64,000 nucleotides of DNA from Fusibacter sp. A1 (GCF_004125825.1 NZ_QQWI01000007.1:1-64000), one strand, 5' to 3'. Positions 25,767 to 34,956 are shown, counted from the stretch's first letter. Notes: generated from the letters alone by a model not told the origin. Program-made: numbers and translations.

Positions 25767-26204
25767 CTACATCAGTCGTTTAGCATTTTCTGTGAGTTTA
25801 TCTATCGCCCTTGCAGTAATCTTTAATTCCTCTTCAGTTAATCCATCAAACAGATGTACAAGCATTTTTTGATCATCAAGGGATCTTTCTTTCCAGTATG
25901 CCGATTTCAATTCAGATGTTCTAACTCTCGTGACCCTTTTATCATTCTCATCCGTATACAGTTCAACAAACTCCTTTTTCTCAAGTTGTCCTAAGAGTAC
26001 TTTTACATTTTGATGAGAAGTCGCTAGTTCATTCGCAATTTCCTTTATTGTAGGCGAATGATCAAACGCATTGTCGACAACAATCAGAAGCATTAATTGC
26101 TTTAACGTTAGTTCTTTCGAACCAGTTTGCCTGTTAAAAAGCACTTCCCACATTCTAGTAACTAAAAAAGACTTTGCGAAAATCTCACGAATGGAATTAA
26201 TCAT
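25767..26204 (-). CDS. MarR family transcriptional regulator
   Basis: 145 residues with a winged-helix core: TIKEIANELATSHQNVKVLLGQLEKK as recognition helix region, then the wing with ENDKRVTRVRT. Divergent from the flavodoxin gene at 26326, with two matching palindromes in the gap. It probably represses both itself and the flavodoxin. The ligand is unknown; redox or phenolic signals are typical for MarR. Confidence 0.88.
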   Translation of the reverse strand: MINSIREIFAKSFLVTRMWEVLFNRQTGSKELTLKQLMLLIVVDNAFDHSPTIKEIANELATSHQNVKVLLGQLEKKEFVELYTDENDKRVTRVRTSELKSAYWKERSLDDQKMLVHLFDGLTEEELKITARAIDKLTENAKRLM

Positions 26205-26240
26205 ATTCTAATATTCTCCTTATTGACTTTCCTGTAATTA

Positions 26241-26278
26241 GGTAATATACTACCAATATAAAAAGGTAACTTACTACC
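26241..26278. promoter_or_regulatory. Pair of predicted MarR operators
   Basis: GGTAATATACTACC at 26241-26254 and GGTAACTTACTACC at 26265-26278 share the palindromic frame GGTA-N6-TACC and are 24 bases apart. They lie in the 121-base gap between the divergent MarR and flavodoxin starts. Confidence 0.6.
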
Positions 26279-26325
26279 TATATCTTACACGCAATTATTC
26301 CCAAATGCAAGAAGGAGGACTTCAC

Positions 26326-26802
26326 ATGAAAACAGTACTATTATACTCGTCAAAATATGGTACAACAAAAAAATGCGCCGAACTATTGGCTCAAAAGCTT
26401 ATACAGTGCACACTTGTATCACTAGACGCTCAACCTGACTTTGACGTATCTGACTATCAAAACATCATCATAGGTACATCGGTCTATGCGGGCCAAATCA
26501 GAAAACCAGTGAAGACATATCTCACTAACCATGTTGACCTTCTTAAATCTAAGCACGTTTCATACTACTTCTGCTGTAATGATACGACCGACCATTTCAA
26601 TCTAGTTCCCGATCAGTTGAAGACAGAATCAACGATAGTTACGCAGTTTGGATTTGAGCTAAACCAATCTAAAATGAACTTTTTCGATCGCTTAGTTACT
26701 AAAATGATTGCTAAGACTTCTGAAACAGTTAGCGTGATAAAATTTGAAGCAATTGATGCTTTTGCTAAAAAAGTCGAACTGGCAAGTAACCAGGCAGTAT
26801 AG
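26326..26802 (+). CDS. Flavodoxin-domain protein
   Basis: 158 residues from ATG 26326, behind AAGGAGG. The phosphate-binding loop SSKYGTTKKCAELLA at ~6-20 is typical of the flavodoxin-like family that includes menaquinone-dependent protoporphyrinogen oxidase (HemG), then IIGTSVYAGQIRKPVKTYL. It should bind FMN and act in the cytoplasm as a reductase. Divergent from and probably controlled by the MarR protein. Confidence 0.85.
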   Translation: MKTVLLYSSKYGTTKKCAELLAQKLIQCTLVSLDAQPDFDVSDYQNIIIGTSVYAGQIRKPVKTYLTNHVDLLKSKHVSYYFCCNDTTDHFNLVPDQLKTESTIVTQFGFELNQSKMNFFDRLVTKMIAKTSETVSVIKFEAIDAFAKKVELASNQAV

Positions 26803-26823
26803 AGCATAATACCCTGCATTGGA

Positions 26824-26861
26824 AAAGACCTTGTTGTATTCAATACTACAGCAAGGTCTTT
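26824..26861 (+). terminator. Bidirectional terminator hairpin
   Basis: AAAGACCTTG / CAAGGTCTTT stem with additional inner pairing (TGTA / TACA), just after the flavodoxin gene. Confidence 0.75.
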
Positions 26862-26942
26862 CCTATGGAACTAATGGATCGGCAAGAGATGATATCAACA
26901 TTCAAACTCCGGATTAAAGTTGTTTGTTCATTAGCATGTTAT

Positions 26943-27320
26943 TCAATTGATTAGAGAAAATGCAACCGCTCCGACAAGAGCGAGTGTAACAAAAATCAAA
27001 ATAATTAGTGATAATCGATCTTGTATTAATTTACGCGATTTTATCATAGCTTGCACATTTTCGTCATCATAAATAGAATCTATTAGGCTTGTAGTTGCCA
27101 CCTCAAAGTTTTCAAGAAGCACCTTTGCTCGTTCAACATCATCCGGTGAGATATAAAACTCAATCAGATGGTTTGTCGCCCCCATATACAAATGCGCTAA
27201 AGCACCGTCACTAGAATACTTTTTCACACATGGGATGGAATTGTCATTAAGTATTGCTTCGATTTGTGTCGCATAGGCATCGCCTTCGACTTGTTTTACT
27301 AGTACTAGATCTTTATTCAT
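26943..27320 (-). CDS. DUF2007-type signal-transducing domain with C-terminal membrane helix
   Basis: 125 residues. Residues ~1-70 match the DUF2007 pattern (LVLVKQVEGDAYATQIEAIL, then YISPDDVERAKVLLENF), a small domain proposed to bind a metabolite or PII-like partner. A transmembrane helix lies at ~105-123, so it is tail-anchored in the membrane. RBS AAGGGGG favours the second Met, 27320, over 27323. Confidence 0.75.
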   Translation of the reverse strand: MNKDLVLVKQVEGDAYATQIEAILNDNSIPCVKKYSSDGALAHLYMGATNHLIEFYISPDDVERAKVLLENFEVATTSLIDSIYDDENVQAMIKSRKLIQDRLSLIILIFVTLALVGAVAFSLIN

Positions 27321-27355
27321 CATTTACCCCCTTATACTGACTATTGTACACTAAT

Positions 27356-27384
27356 AAAAGACATCATTCCATATGATGTCTTTT
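27356..27384 (-). terminator. Terminator after zinc-ribbon gene
   Basis: AAAAGACATCA / TGATGTCTTTT stem with a 7-base loop, 14 bases after the stop codon at 27398. Confidence 0.75.
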
Positions 27385-27397
27385 AAGTGTGAACCTT

Positions 27398-27664
27398 CTA
27401 TTTCTTCCACCTCTCAAGCTTCGGTATACTGCGAGTCGCCAACCATGCCACCATACCGTTCATTCCAGATTCTTTCATCTGCGTAATGCAAAAGTCTTGC
27501 ATTTTCCTCGCAGTGTCCACTTCTGGCGGCGTTAAAAACTCACCGTCTTTGTAGCACATATAACAATACTTCTTGTTGATCGAACCGTCTTTTTCAGTGC
27601 CGCCTCCTTGCGGGTCCTTTTTCATTGGAAAACCGCAGCTTTGACAGAATTTATACTCTTCCAT
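27398..27664 (-). CDS. Putative zinc-ribbon protein
   Basis: 88 residues. CQSCGFPM near the N-terminus and CYMCYKDG near 33 supply four Cys for one zinc site. The layout (EEYKFCQSCGFPMKK ... KKYCYMCYKDGEF) matches the small putative zinc-ribbon family found in many bacteria. Function unknown. It lies 35 bases after the DUF1801 gene on the same strand. Confidence 0.8.
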   Translation of the reverse strand: MEEYKFCQSCGFPMKKDPQGGGTEKDGSINKKYCYMCYKDGEFLTPPEVDTARKMQDFCITQMKESGMNGMVAWLATRSIPKLERWKK

Positions 27665-27699
27665 TGTTAGTCCTCCCTTCTATCCATTACCCTATCCAT

Positions 27700-28071
27700 C
27701 TACTTTCTAAAAAAGTTCTTGTACCCTGCCTTATCCTCAATATTGAACTCAATCATTCTTCGCAGCAATTTCAAATCCACTTCCTGATTCCACTTCACCT
27801 TTACAAGGCCCTTTGTATGATCATATCCTGATTTTTTGATATCATCCAAAAACAAAGTCACGAGAGCTTCTTCAGGAGTAAATGACATATGATGCATGGC
27901 CATGCTAAAACCTATGATAAAGGTACCCTCATGAATAAACATGGGTTGGTTCCATTTAATAGCTGCATCAAGCATCGGAAATTCCTTTTCAATCCAGTTG
28001 AAAACATCAATCATTCTTTTTCTTTGCTCAGGAATCTCTATTGCGTCAATATAGTCTTTTAACTCCTTCAC
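27700..28071 (-). CDS. DUF1801 / iron-chaperone-like protein
   Basis: 123 residues. The pattern IKWNQPMFIHEGTFIIGF, with a frataxin-like fold, is shared with the YdhG/DUF1801 family, sometimes called iron chaperones. The metal role is not demonstrated for most members. Probably co-transcribed with the zinc-ribbon gene downstream. Confidence 0.8.
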   Translation of the reverse strand: MKELKDYIDAIEIPEQRKRMIDVFNWIEKEFPMLDAAIKWNQPMFIHEGTFIIGFSMAMHHMSFTPEEALVTLFLDDIKKSGYDHTKGLVKVKWNQEVDLKLLRRMIEFNIEDKAGYKNFFRK

Positions 28072-28120
28072 ATTACACCTCCAGAATCAAATGGATATCC
28101 TGTCACCGGTTTAGCTAACT

Positions 28121-28651
28121 TTAAGGGTTTAGCTTCTTTAGTCTCAATGAATACAAGTATCCGTCCGCCCATTGATCATTCACCTTCATCACCTTTTTTT
28201 CTTCACCTACTTTTGAAAAACCATTCTTTACAAGTACATGCTGAGAAGCAATATTCTTTGACGAAGTTCCCGCGGTAACTACAGTGATGTGATGGATATT
28301 GATTGCCTCTTCCAAAATAAGCCTTAGTGCCTTACTTGCATAACCACGCCCCAGCTTCTCCTTATCCATTCTATACCCAACCTCAGCAGATTTCTCACCG
28401 GTTTTTACGTTAAGGCTCAAATTAATCCGACCAACAAGCTCCCCCTCATTTCCCCTAATGAGATACATTATATAAGAACCGGATTCCTGTTCTTTTAGCA
28501 GCTCATCCATAATACCTGAAAAGGTCTCAAAATGATTGTATCCCTGTGGGCGTGGTGGTAGGTCCAATTCGAAGAAAAGTCGATTTCTGGTCTCAAAGTC
28601 ATATAGCTCCTGATAATTCTCTTTAGTGACTTTTTCAATTCTTGTTTTCAT
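28121..28651 (-). CDS. GNAT acetyltransferase, RimJ/RimL-like
   Basis: 176 residues from ATG 28651 (RBS GGAGGGG); the longer frame starts upstream of the RBS. The RimJ/RimL type is indicated by LVGRINLSLN, then GYRMDKEKLGRGYASKALRL with the acetyl-CoA loop and NIASQHVLVKNGFSKVGEE. It likely acetylates a protein N-terminus or a small amine. Confidence 0.85.
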   Translation of the reverse strand: MKTRIEKVTKENYQELYDFETRNRLFFELDLPPRPQGYNHFETFSGIMDELLKEQESGSYIMYLIRGNEGELVGRINLSLNVKTGEKSAEVGYRMDKEKLGRGYASKALRLILEEAINIHHITVVTAGTSSKNIASQHVLVKNGFSKVGEEKKVMKVNDQWADGYLYSLRLKKLNP

Positions 28652-28732
28652 AGCATTCCCCTCCTGAATCATACGATATGTCCATAGTATCACTATTTAG
28701 AGAGCCTCAGCCATCTCAAAAATATCAGAGAG

Positions 28733-29395
28733 CTATTGCTTGTTCGGTAGAATCGCTTCTTCCAACTGATCATTTACCATTAGAGATTCTGAAAGATATT
28801 CAATTAGTGCTCTCATTTCAACAGATAAAACCTTATCTCTCAACACCTTTTCGTAGTGGTTATAAAAGACTGTGTCATTCAATTCTAACCAACTTAAGCT
28901 CTTTTTTGGTCCTTCATACCATAAGTCATGTAACTCGAAGTAGATCTCCAGAATGTCTCTCACAAGCCAGTAGTAGCGATAAGTTCCCTCAATATCCCCC
29001 TTCGTTGAACGAAGGTACATTTTATTCATCCAGTCTATCAGGAAGAGTTTGTCCTTTCGCTCTTTCTTTTCAGGACCACATGCGTACATATCATCTACTG
29101 TTTTTAAAAGTTTCTCTCCAGAAGCATCCTTGTCAACTAGAACTATCCCTTCCCGAATATGAAGAAAGTCTTGTGGTGCTAATAGAGCCTTCTTGCTCAT
29201 CACCCAAACATCAAGCTGTTTTCCTTCAAAGATACCGGTATCGTTCAAATCGATCTCACTCTCTCTAAAACACACAAGATCTACATCGCTTTCTGCAGTA
29301 AAATCACCACGAGCATATGAGCCATAAAGTATGACTGTATCGCACTTGTATTTCACTAGTAAGTAATCGATTAGGCGTTCAATATAATTGTCCAT
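28733..29395 (-). CDS. Nucleotidyltransferase-domain protein
   Basis: 220 residues, RBS AGAGGA. The polymerase-beta-type active site GSYARGDFTAESDVDL (GS-x10-D-x-D) is complete, and a second-half helical region follows. The size and layout are closer to aminoglycoside-type or stand-alone nucleotidyltransferases than to the short MNT antitoxins. No HEPN partner gene is adjacent. Substrate unknown. Confidence 0.8.
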   Translation of the reverse strand: MDNYIERLIDYLLVKYKCDTVILYGSYARGDFTAESDVDLVCFRESEIDLNDTGIFEGKQLDVWVMSKKALLAPQDFLHIREGIVLVDKDASGEKLLKTVDDMYACGPEKKERKDKLFLIDWMNKMYLRSTKGDIEGTYRYYWLVRDILEIYFELHDLWYEGPKKSLSWLELNDTVFYNHYEKVLRDKVLSVEMRALIEYLSESLMVNDQLEEAILPNKQ

Positions 29396-29437
29396 AAATA
29401 TCCTCTAAATTAAGCGTTATCTTTCTTAGCAAAGACG

Positions 29438-30268
29438 TCACAAAGCAGTCTCATTTGAACTTAGCAAGGGTTCATACATCATAAGCGCATGATTTTCGTA
29501 CAGTCTCGCATCATTTATCACTTTACCCTGTAAATCAAGCGTCTTTCGCCAAATACTATTGTGCCTGACATATGCCCCCCAGTACTCATGGCTCAAATGG
29601 TGGTCTTTTTCATACACTGAGTAATCAAAGTACTTAGGAAGCTCTGAACGTATTTCTCCTATTAAGTAGTCCTCTTCAATACGTATATGAAATTGATACC
29701 TTTCTTCAGTTGTGTTTTCAATTTGCAAATCACGATAGTTGTAAACACAAGATGCACCACTTCCAAACGGTTGTGTCCGATTACTGTCTGGGAACACATC
29801 AAATCCATGCCGATGTCTTTCAATCACATTAAGAGGCGTATGTAGCGTCATCCAAAACAATAAGTTCGAGAGCTGACAAAGCCCACCCCCAGTCCCTGCT
29901 CGGAACTTGCCATAGTGAAGTATCATACCCTCCTTATACCCTTTTCTTTTCGTAGGTTTGCCAAGACTGTACCAGTAAGAAAACACCTCTCTAGGTTCAA
30001 TCACTAAACCGTCAATTGAGCGAATGGCAATTTTTAAGTTCTCCGCCTTATTATGCTGCATCCACATATCAACATCTTTTAAACGTCTTAGTATCGGGGT
30101 GCGGTGGGTAAATGTAATATAAGGCAGCAGCTCATTCGTTCTATGTTTAGAGAATCGACTCGATTCTTTCAGCCACTGGAGTTTGCGTTTTTGCCTAAAG
30201 TATAATTTTCCTATGCTTGTTCGGAGCTTAGAACGCCTTTTAGGCATAAGGTATTTATATTCACTCAT
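29438..30268 (-). CDS. VanW family protein
   Basis: 276 residues. The VanW core is clear: VIEPREVFSYWYSLGKPTKR, GTGGGLCQLSNLLFW, HGFDVFPDSNRTQPFGSGA. The N-terminus is basic and there is no membrane helix, unlike the longer VanW proteins with a G5 domain. VanW occurs in some vancomycin-resistance clusters, but this gene has no van neighbours, so resistance should not be inferred. The start is uncertain (ATG 30268 has a weak RBS; ATG 30247 is an alternative). Confidence 0.85.
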   Translation of the reverse strand: MSEYKYLMPKRRSKLRTSIGKLYFRQKRKLQWLKESSRFSKHRTNELLPYITFTHRTPILRRLKDVDMWMQHNKAENLKIAIRSIDGLVIEPREVFSYWYSLGKPTKRKGYKEGMILHYGKFRAGTGGGLCQLSNLLFWMTLHTPLNVIERHRHGFDVFPDSNRTQPFGSGASCVYNYRDLQIENTTEERYQFHIRIEEDYLIGEIRSELPKYFDYSVYEKDHHLSHEYWGAYVRHNSIWRKTLDLQGKVINDARLYENHALMMYEPLLSSNETAL

Positions 30269-30292
30269 TGACTGTTACCATATGGTTACTCC

Positions 30293-30739
30293 CTAACTCA
30301 TAGTGATGCACCTATTGCATCTTAACGTTGTATCATTTCCAAAGTGAATGTAAAAATCCTCCACTTGCCCACTTACTCGTATCACTTCTTCACTATCAAT
30401 TTTAAGTCGTATGTAATCACTTAACTTCAATTTGCGTGTCAAGAAATTTCCGTTAATCCAAACATCCAGCCAGTAAAGTTTTTCATGATCAGCATCCACG
30501 AAAAATCGACCTCTACATCCGCTAACGTAATCCTTTAAAAGTTCAATAGTTGCTTGTTTCGCCTCTTCTCCAGTAACATTAAACTCCAAATACTCTTTTT
30601 TAAATGAACTCGAATCATTTCTAAAGACGTTCATTATGTGATCGTCTACCTTACGACTGTTAAACGTCCCATTATGACTTACTTTTCTTCTTATTGAAGC
30701 TGTTAAGAGTATCTTTTGATTGCCTACTTGGTATATCAT
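30293..30739 (-). CDS. Hypothetical protein
   Basis: 148 residues, strong RBS AAGGAGG. A mixed alpha/beta soluble protein without membrane segments, ending with two Cys (LRCNRCITMS). No family recognised. It lies 24 bases upstream of the VanW gene on the same strand, so the two may be co-transcribed. Confidence 0.6.
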   Translation of the reverse strand: MIYQVGNQKILLTASIRRKVSHNGTFNSRKVDDHIMNVFRNDSSSFKKEYLEFNVTGEEAKQATIELLKDYVSGCRGRFFVDADHEKLYWLDVWINGNFLTRKLKLSDYIRLKIDSEEVIRVSGQVEDFYIHFGNDTTLRCNRCITMS

Positions 30740-30856
30740 TGAATCCTCCTTGCTTAACGAAAATAATCAAACAATATAAATCGACAGACTATGGCTGTTC
30801 AACGACAACTTTACTTAAGTGTCAATTACCTAGCACATTTCAATTTATGATGAGTG

Positions 30857-31150
30857 TCATTTAGACTTTATTATCTTTTGTTTCACTTTTCTTATAAGAA
30901 TATAATATATTGACATTGATGCCGCTAAAATAAGTAGTATGTTGATTAATTCTTTAGCTTCAATAACATTGTCAAACACTGCAGAAATATGAATTGCCGT
31001 TGAAATTAATGAAAATCGAACCATAAAACGGCTCACTTTTTCATACTTACTCAAATCCTTTTCGAAGTTTTTTATAAAGATGATTCCTACAACTGCAAGG
31101 ATAATAGCTGAAATAATTCGCGTAAGCATAACAATTGTTATTGGTAACAT
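30857..31150 (-). CDS. Small membrane protein of unknown function
   Basis: 97 residues, RBS GGAGA. Three hydrophobic segments separated by short charged loops, with a basic tail (RKVKQKIIKSK), consistent with positive-inside topology. No family recognised. Confidence 0.6.
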   Translation of the reverse strand: MLPITIVMLTRIISAIILAVVGIIFIKNFEKDLSKYEKVSRFMVRFSLISTAIHISAVFDNVIEAKELINILLILAASMSIYYILIRKVKQKIIKSK

Positions 31151-31255
31151 AAAAGTTCTCCATATCTATAGATGAATAGTCGTTAATCGTTAAAGGAATC
31201 AAGCTCCTTCATACTATATTTCTGCAGTTTTATTATAGGTGTTATATTCGTGTAT

Positions 31256-31741
31256 TTACAATTGATACTCGTAATCAATATAATCTCCTGAAAAACTCGT
31301 TTCTGAATTGTTGACCCTTTTTTCAACCAATTTGAACCCGACACTTTCGTAATTTCTTTGCGCTGGAACCAACGCTTGGTTTGTAGTCACAATTATTTTC
31401 TTCAACTCATTTTGTCTATTTCTAGAAAGCGCTTCTTCAAGCTGTAGTTTTCCGTATTTCATTCCTTTAAATTTAGTAGCCACACAGTTGTGGCCGATCT
31501 CTACATAATCAGGCATGTTCCTTGGATCCCAGGAAACAAATCCTATCGCCTCATCATCTAGAACAGTGACTATGCAACAGCTATCCCCTATGTGAATATT
31601 GTCATAAAAAAAATCGTCGCACTCTCTCCAATTCAAACTAAAGTGTTCTTCATATCTTCCGTCATAGGCATATGCGTCCTTTAGCAGTTGAAAGAGTGTT
31701 CCTCTTTTGAAATCGCTGACTTTACGATAGGCTATCATCAT
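31256..31741 (-). CDS. GNAT family N-acetyltransferase
   Basis: 161 residues, RBS GGGGA. The core has VLDDEAIGFVSWDPR, then HNCVATKFKGMKYGKLQLE, a variant acetyl-CoA loop (K-F-K-G-x-x-Y-G), and QRNYESVGFKLVEKR. It follows the membrane-protein gene at 31771 by 29 bases. Substrate unknown. Confidence 0.78.
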   Translation of the reverse strand: MMIAYRKVSDFKRGTLFQLLKDAYAYDGRYEEHFSLNWRECDDFFYDNIHIGDSCCIVTVLDDEAIGFVSWDPRNMPDYVEIGHNCVATKFKGMKYGKLQLEEALSRNRQNELKKIIVTTNQALVPAQRNYESVGFKLVEKRVNNSETSFSGDYIDYEYQL

Positions 31742-31770
31742 TTTTCCCCTTCAATCGGATACTCCGCTTT

Positions 31771-32340
31771 TTAAGACTTTTCATTCTTTCCAATAGTTTT
31801 TTGAAGCTTCAACTTTTTTTCTTCAATCAAAAATCCTTCAATTTCTTCTTGTAATGCTTTTTCGAAGGTGAACTTAAAAATCGGCGCTGGAACGTAATCC
31901 GGGTATCGTTTGTACTTCTTATAAACTTGCAGTTCGATAAGTTGCTCATCTTTGACGGGTTGCCAAATGAAATTCTCAAGCTTATCAAAGTTTATTTTAG
32001 CAGTGGAGCTATAAACAACAGAATCTGTAATTCCTTTTTTAAGAACCAAGTCAACAAAATCCCCTATCAAAGCTGCAGCAACTACTGCAATCATTGAAAA
32101 GTTCAAGTCAACATACGGATATCCGATTGCCTGCATCTTTCGGGTTACAATCATTTGAAGAATCAAAGCAATGCAATACATGATTATTGTAAATAGCCTA
32201 GTATTGTTAAGAGTCCATTTGCATGAAAATAAGTTTTTTCGATTCAACCTCTGCCATCTGTAGATCCGGTAAGCGGTTAGTGACAATCCAATTACTGAAA
32301 CAGCATATAAATATACCGCTGTAATGAGCTTATCAATCAT
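31771..32340 (-). CDS. Membrane protein of unknown function
   Basis: 189 residues. One N-terminal helix (residues ~5-22), two more at ~48-65 and ~80-100, then a long soluble C-terminal half rich in Lys and Glu (EEKKLKLQKTIGKNEKS). No family recognised. The protein probably sits in the membrane with the C-terminal part in the cytoplasm. Confidence 0.6.
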   Translation of the reverse strand: MIDKLITAVYLYAVSVIGLSLTAYRIYRWQRLNRKNLFSCKWTLNNTRLFTIIMYCIALILQMIVTRKMQAIGYPYVDLNFSMIAVVAAALIGDFVDLVLKKGITDSVVYSSTAKINFDKLENFIWQPVKDEQLIELQVYKKYKRYPDYVPAPIFKFTFEKALQEEIEGFLIEEKKLKLQKTIGKNEKS

Positions 32341-32634
32341 AGTTTTCTCCTAAAAAGCATTTGCAAAGTTGCTCTTCCCTAGGTTAGCAACCGTAATAGA
32401 TGTAGTGTTCTTTTATACCATTTCATTATACAAAAAAACACAAACTAAATTGGTGATTTAAGGTAATTGTAACAAAACAGTTTCATGATTTAGTCACAAA
32501 CCTCTTTCTATTGAGATGAAATTAATTCTCATTTAGTGTATAATGATTCTAAACATCGTTAGCATTCGACCTTTCTGAAATCAATCATTGGATCAAAGGT
32601 TTTAGATAGCAATCCATATAAAGGAGACCAGCAT

Positions 32635-33831
32635 ATGCAAATACAATCAACAAAGAATAAGGAACAACCTAAATGGCGTAGCTTCTTAAAAGACATTTTC
32701 ATCTGCTCCCTAGGCGCATATGGCGGCCCAGAAGCGCATTACGGCGTTTTCACAGACCAGCTTGTCGTAAAGAAGAACTATCTTAGCGAAGAGGAACTCG
32801 TTGAGCTAATCGCCCTGTGCAGCATCCTACCAGGTCCGACCAGTACACAAACCATTGTTTCCATCGGTTACAAGACCGGCGGTCCCCTACTGGCTTTTCT
32901 CACCATGATGGTATGGGCGCTGCCAGTGCTTATAGCGATGACCCTTCTATCCTTTTTGTATCAGTTTCTTGAAAGCAGGAACATCTCTCATGATACCCTT
33001 CGATACATCGGTCCCATGGCTGTCGGTTTTATCGTGGTTGCCGCTTTCAGGATCGGACGCAAAGTCGTTAACGACAAACTTACAGTCGGGCTCTTGCTCT
33101 TTGGCGCACTAACCACCTATTTCATCCGTGACCCTTGGGTCTTTCCGCTAGTGTTGATCCTCGGAGGAACAGCAAGTATCGTCACATCAAAGAAAAAGGA
33201 CTTATGGAACCATGTTAAACTGTCTCCACCTTGGCCATACCTAATTGCATTTACCTTCTTCACACTAGTTGGAATCGTCTTGACGCTCACGTGGGACCAT
33301 CGAATTGTTCACTTATTTGAAAGCTTTTATCGATATGGATACCTCGTTTTCGGAGGCGGACAAGTTGTCGTACCTGTGATGCACAGTGAACTTGTGCTAG
33401 TCAACCAGTACATGACAAACAGCGAGTTTTTAACGGGTTACGGCCTAGTTCAAGGACTACCTGGACCAATGTTCAGTTTTAGCGCATATGCAGGTGGCAT
33501 GGCTGCCCGTGGCGGAAGTACGCTACAGCAACTGCTCGGATCGATAGTAGGCGGAATAGGTATCTTCTTACCAGGTCTTCTTTTAATCTATTTTGTCTAC
33601 CCCATATGGGAAAACCTAAAAAAAATCAAAGGGATCAAGGTTTCATTAAAAGGAATCAACGCAGTAGCAGGTGGTCTGATCTCTGTCTCTGCTGTAATCC
33701 TCATGCAAAAAAGCGGATTCACCCTAGATAATCTTCTAGTGATGCTACTGACAGTCGGTCTATTGCTTTCAAGAAAAATTCAAGCACCGCTTATTGTGAT
33801 TGCAGTGCTTTTGATCGGTTATATTATCTAA
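32635..33831 (+). CDS. chrA: Chromate transporter (CHR family, two-domain)
   Basis: 398 residues, RBS AAGGAGA. Two homologous CHR halves. The first carries GGPEAHYGVF and SILPGPTSTQ, the second FGGGQVVVPVMHSEL and GLVQGLPGPMFSFSAY. About ten hydrophobic segments. The family effluxes chromate or related oxyanions; in anaerobes without chromate exposure other anions are possible. The conserved Pro-Gly-Pro motifs in both halves are intact. Monocistronic, with a 294-base upstream region that holds a TATAAT at 32539 but no good -35. Confidence 0.85.
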   Translation: MQIQSTKNKEQPKWRSFLKDIFICSLGAYGGPEAHYGVFTDQLVVKKNYLSEEELVELIALCSILPGPTSTQTIVSIGYKTGGPLLAFLTMMVWALPVLIAMTLLSFLYQFLESRNISHDTLRYIGPMAVGFIVVAAFRIGRKVVNDKLTVGLLLFGALTTYFIRDPWVFPLVLILGGTASIVTSKKKDLWNHVKLSPPWPYLIAFTFFTLVGIVLTLTWDHRIVHLFESFYRYGYLVFGGGQVVVPVMHSELVLVNQYMTNSEFLTGYGLVQGLPGPMFSFSAYAGGMAARGGSTLQQLLGSIVGGIGIFLPGLLLIYFVYPIWENLKKIKGIKVSLKGINAVAGGLISVSAVILMQKSGFTLDNLLVMLLTVGLLLSRKIQAPLIVIAVLLIGYII

Positions 33832-33948
33832 TCTATATAGGGAAGTAAAGTATGTTAAATCATTAATAGGTCATGATTATTTTCAAATGTTAATCGCCCA
33901 CTGGAAGTCATCATTCAGTAATCATTCCAATAACACAGTAGAACTTGG

Positions 33949-34722
33949 TTATGCCATAAATTTTGTGATCATATTCATTTTTTCATCGAAGTTCACATGC
34001 TCAAATGACTTTTGACCCAGAATAAGCAACTTACTTGTAGAAGTCTTGTCATCATCCTCTAGTGCTTTGATTTTTGCATAAACGACATCCAATGTTGTCG
34101 TTATTCCTAGCTTGAATTTGTTAAGATCAAAATCTGCAGCACTCATTTCAGGCACAATCATTTCTCTTGATTCCCATACATGAGGTAACTGACCAGCTAA
34201 TTGCTTTGCGGCTTCTACCTTGCCACAGTGCAAATAGACAAAACAGAGATTCGCCTTTGTGGTACTCCTTATTTTGTCATTCACACAATCCTCAAGAATC
34301 AGTTCAGAAATTCTCGTGGCCTCATCTAAGCTTTCCTTTGATACCTCATAGTCCTTATGGATCGTTAATGCCTGAGCTAACTCACACATGAATCCATAAT
34401 CATTAGGATAAGTTTTAAGCGCTTTCCTGAGCTCTGTGATGGCTTCATCCACCTTGCCACTCTTAATTGCCCTATGAACAGTGCTATGAATTCTACTGAT
34501 CTCTTCCTCATTTCTAAGTGTATCCATACCTAAGAGCTCATCCGTAGAAATACCAAAGAAATTTGCAATCGCCGGTATCAAGTTGATATCTGGATAAGTC
34601 ATCTGATTCTCCCAGCGACTGATCGCTTGCGCCGACACTCCTAGTATTTCTGCTAGCTTGTCCTGTGTTAAACCTTTTCTTCCTCTGTGCATTTTAATTA
34701 CTTCACCAATTCTTACTTGCAT
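33949..34722 (-). CDS. XRE-type regulator with TPR-like C-terminus
   Basis: 257 residues. The N-terminal HTH_3 domain at ~5-60 (LTQDKLAEILGVSAQAISRW; FFGISTDELLG) is followed by TPR-like helices (AITELRKALKTYPNDYGFMC). RBS AAGGAGA. Direct repeats at 34733-34772 upstream suggest self-regulation. The target genes are unknown. Confidence 0.85.
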   Translation of the reverse strand: MQVRIGEVIKMHRGRKGLTQDKLAEILGVSAQAISRWENQMTYPDINLIPAIANFFGISTDELLGMDTLRNEEEISRIHSTVHRAIKSGKVDEAITELRKALKTYPNDYGFMCELAQALTIHKDYEVSKESLDEATRISELILEDCVNDKIRSTTKANLCFVYLHCGKVEAAKQLAGQLPHVWESREMIVPEMSAADFDLNKFKLGITTTLDVVYAKIKALEDDDKTSTSKLLILGQKSFEHVNFDEKMNMITKFMA

Positions 34723-34732
34723 ATCTTGTCTC

Positions 34733-34772
34733 CTTATATCAATGATTGGCCCACTTATATCAATTACTGGCC
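34733..34772. promoter_or_regulatory. Direct repeats, probable operator of XRE regulator
   Basis: Two copies of CTTATATCAATNAYTGGCC start at 34733 and 34754, exactly 21 bases (two helical turns) apart, 10 to 50 bases upstream of the regulator start codon. The near copy overlaps its RBS region. Confidence 0.5.
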
Positions 34773-34956
34773 TAAATCAATAGTAAGGTATTCGCATTTG
34801 CTAAGCCATATCTTAATTGATGGGAATTAATCAACTAAAGTGAGAATTAACCACGCCATGACTGATGTCTTGCCGTACCTTACATCCTATTTCACATCAG
34901 ACAATGAGTGTTTCTTCTGCTGTAAGCTCGTTAAAATGACGACGTCAAAACATGCT

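Noticed and set aside
28733-29395. MNT antitoxin of a HEPN-MNT toxin-antitoxin pair
   Set aside because: The protein is too long and no small HEPN gene is adjacent; the neighbours are a GNAT and VanW.
29438-30268. Vancomycin-resistance gene call for VanW
   Set aside because: VanW-type proteins are widespread and no vanHAX, vanRS or vanY-like genes are nearby.
32341-32634. Promoter TTGAGA/TATAAT before the chromate transporter
   Set aside because: The two boxes are 22 bases apart, too far for a standard sigma-A promoter.
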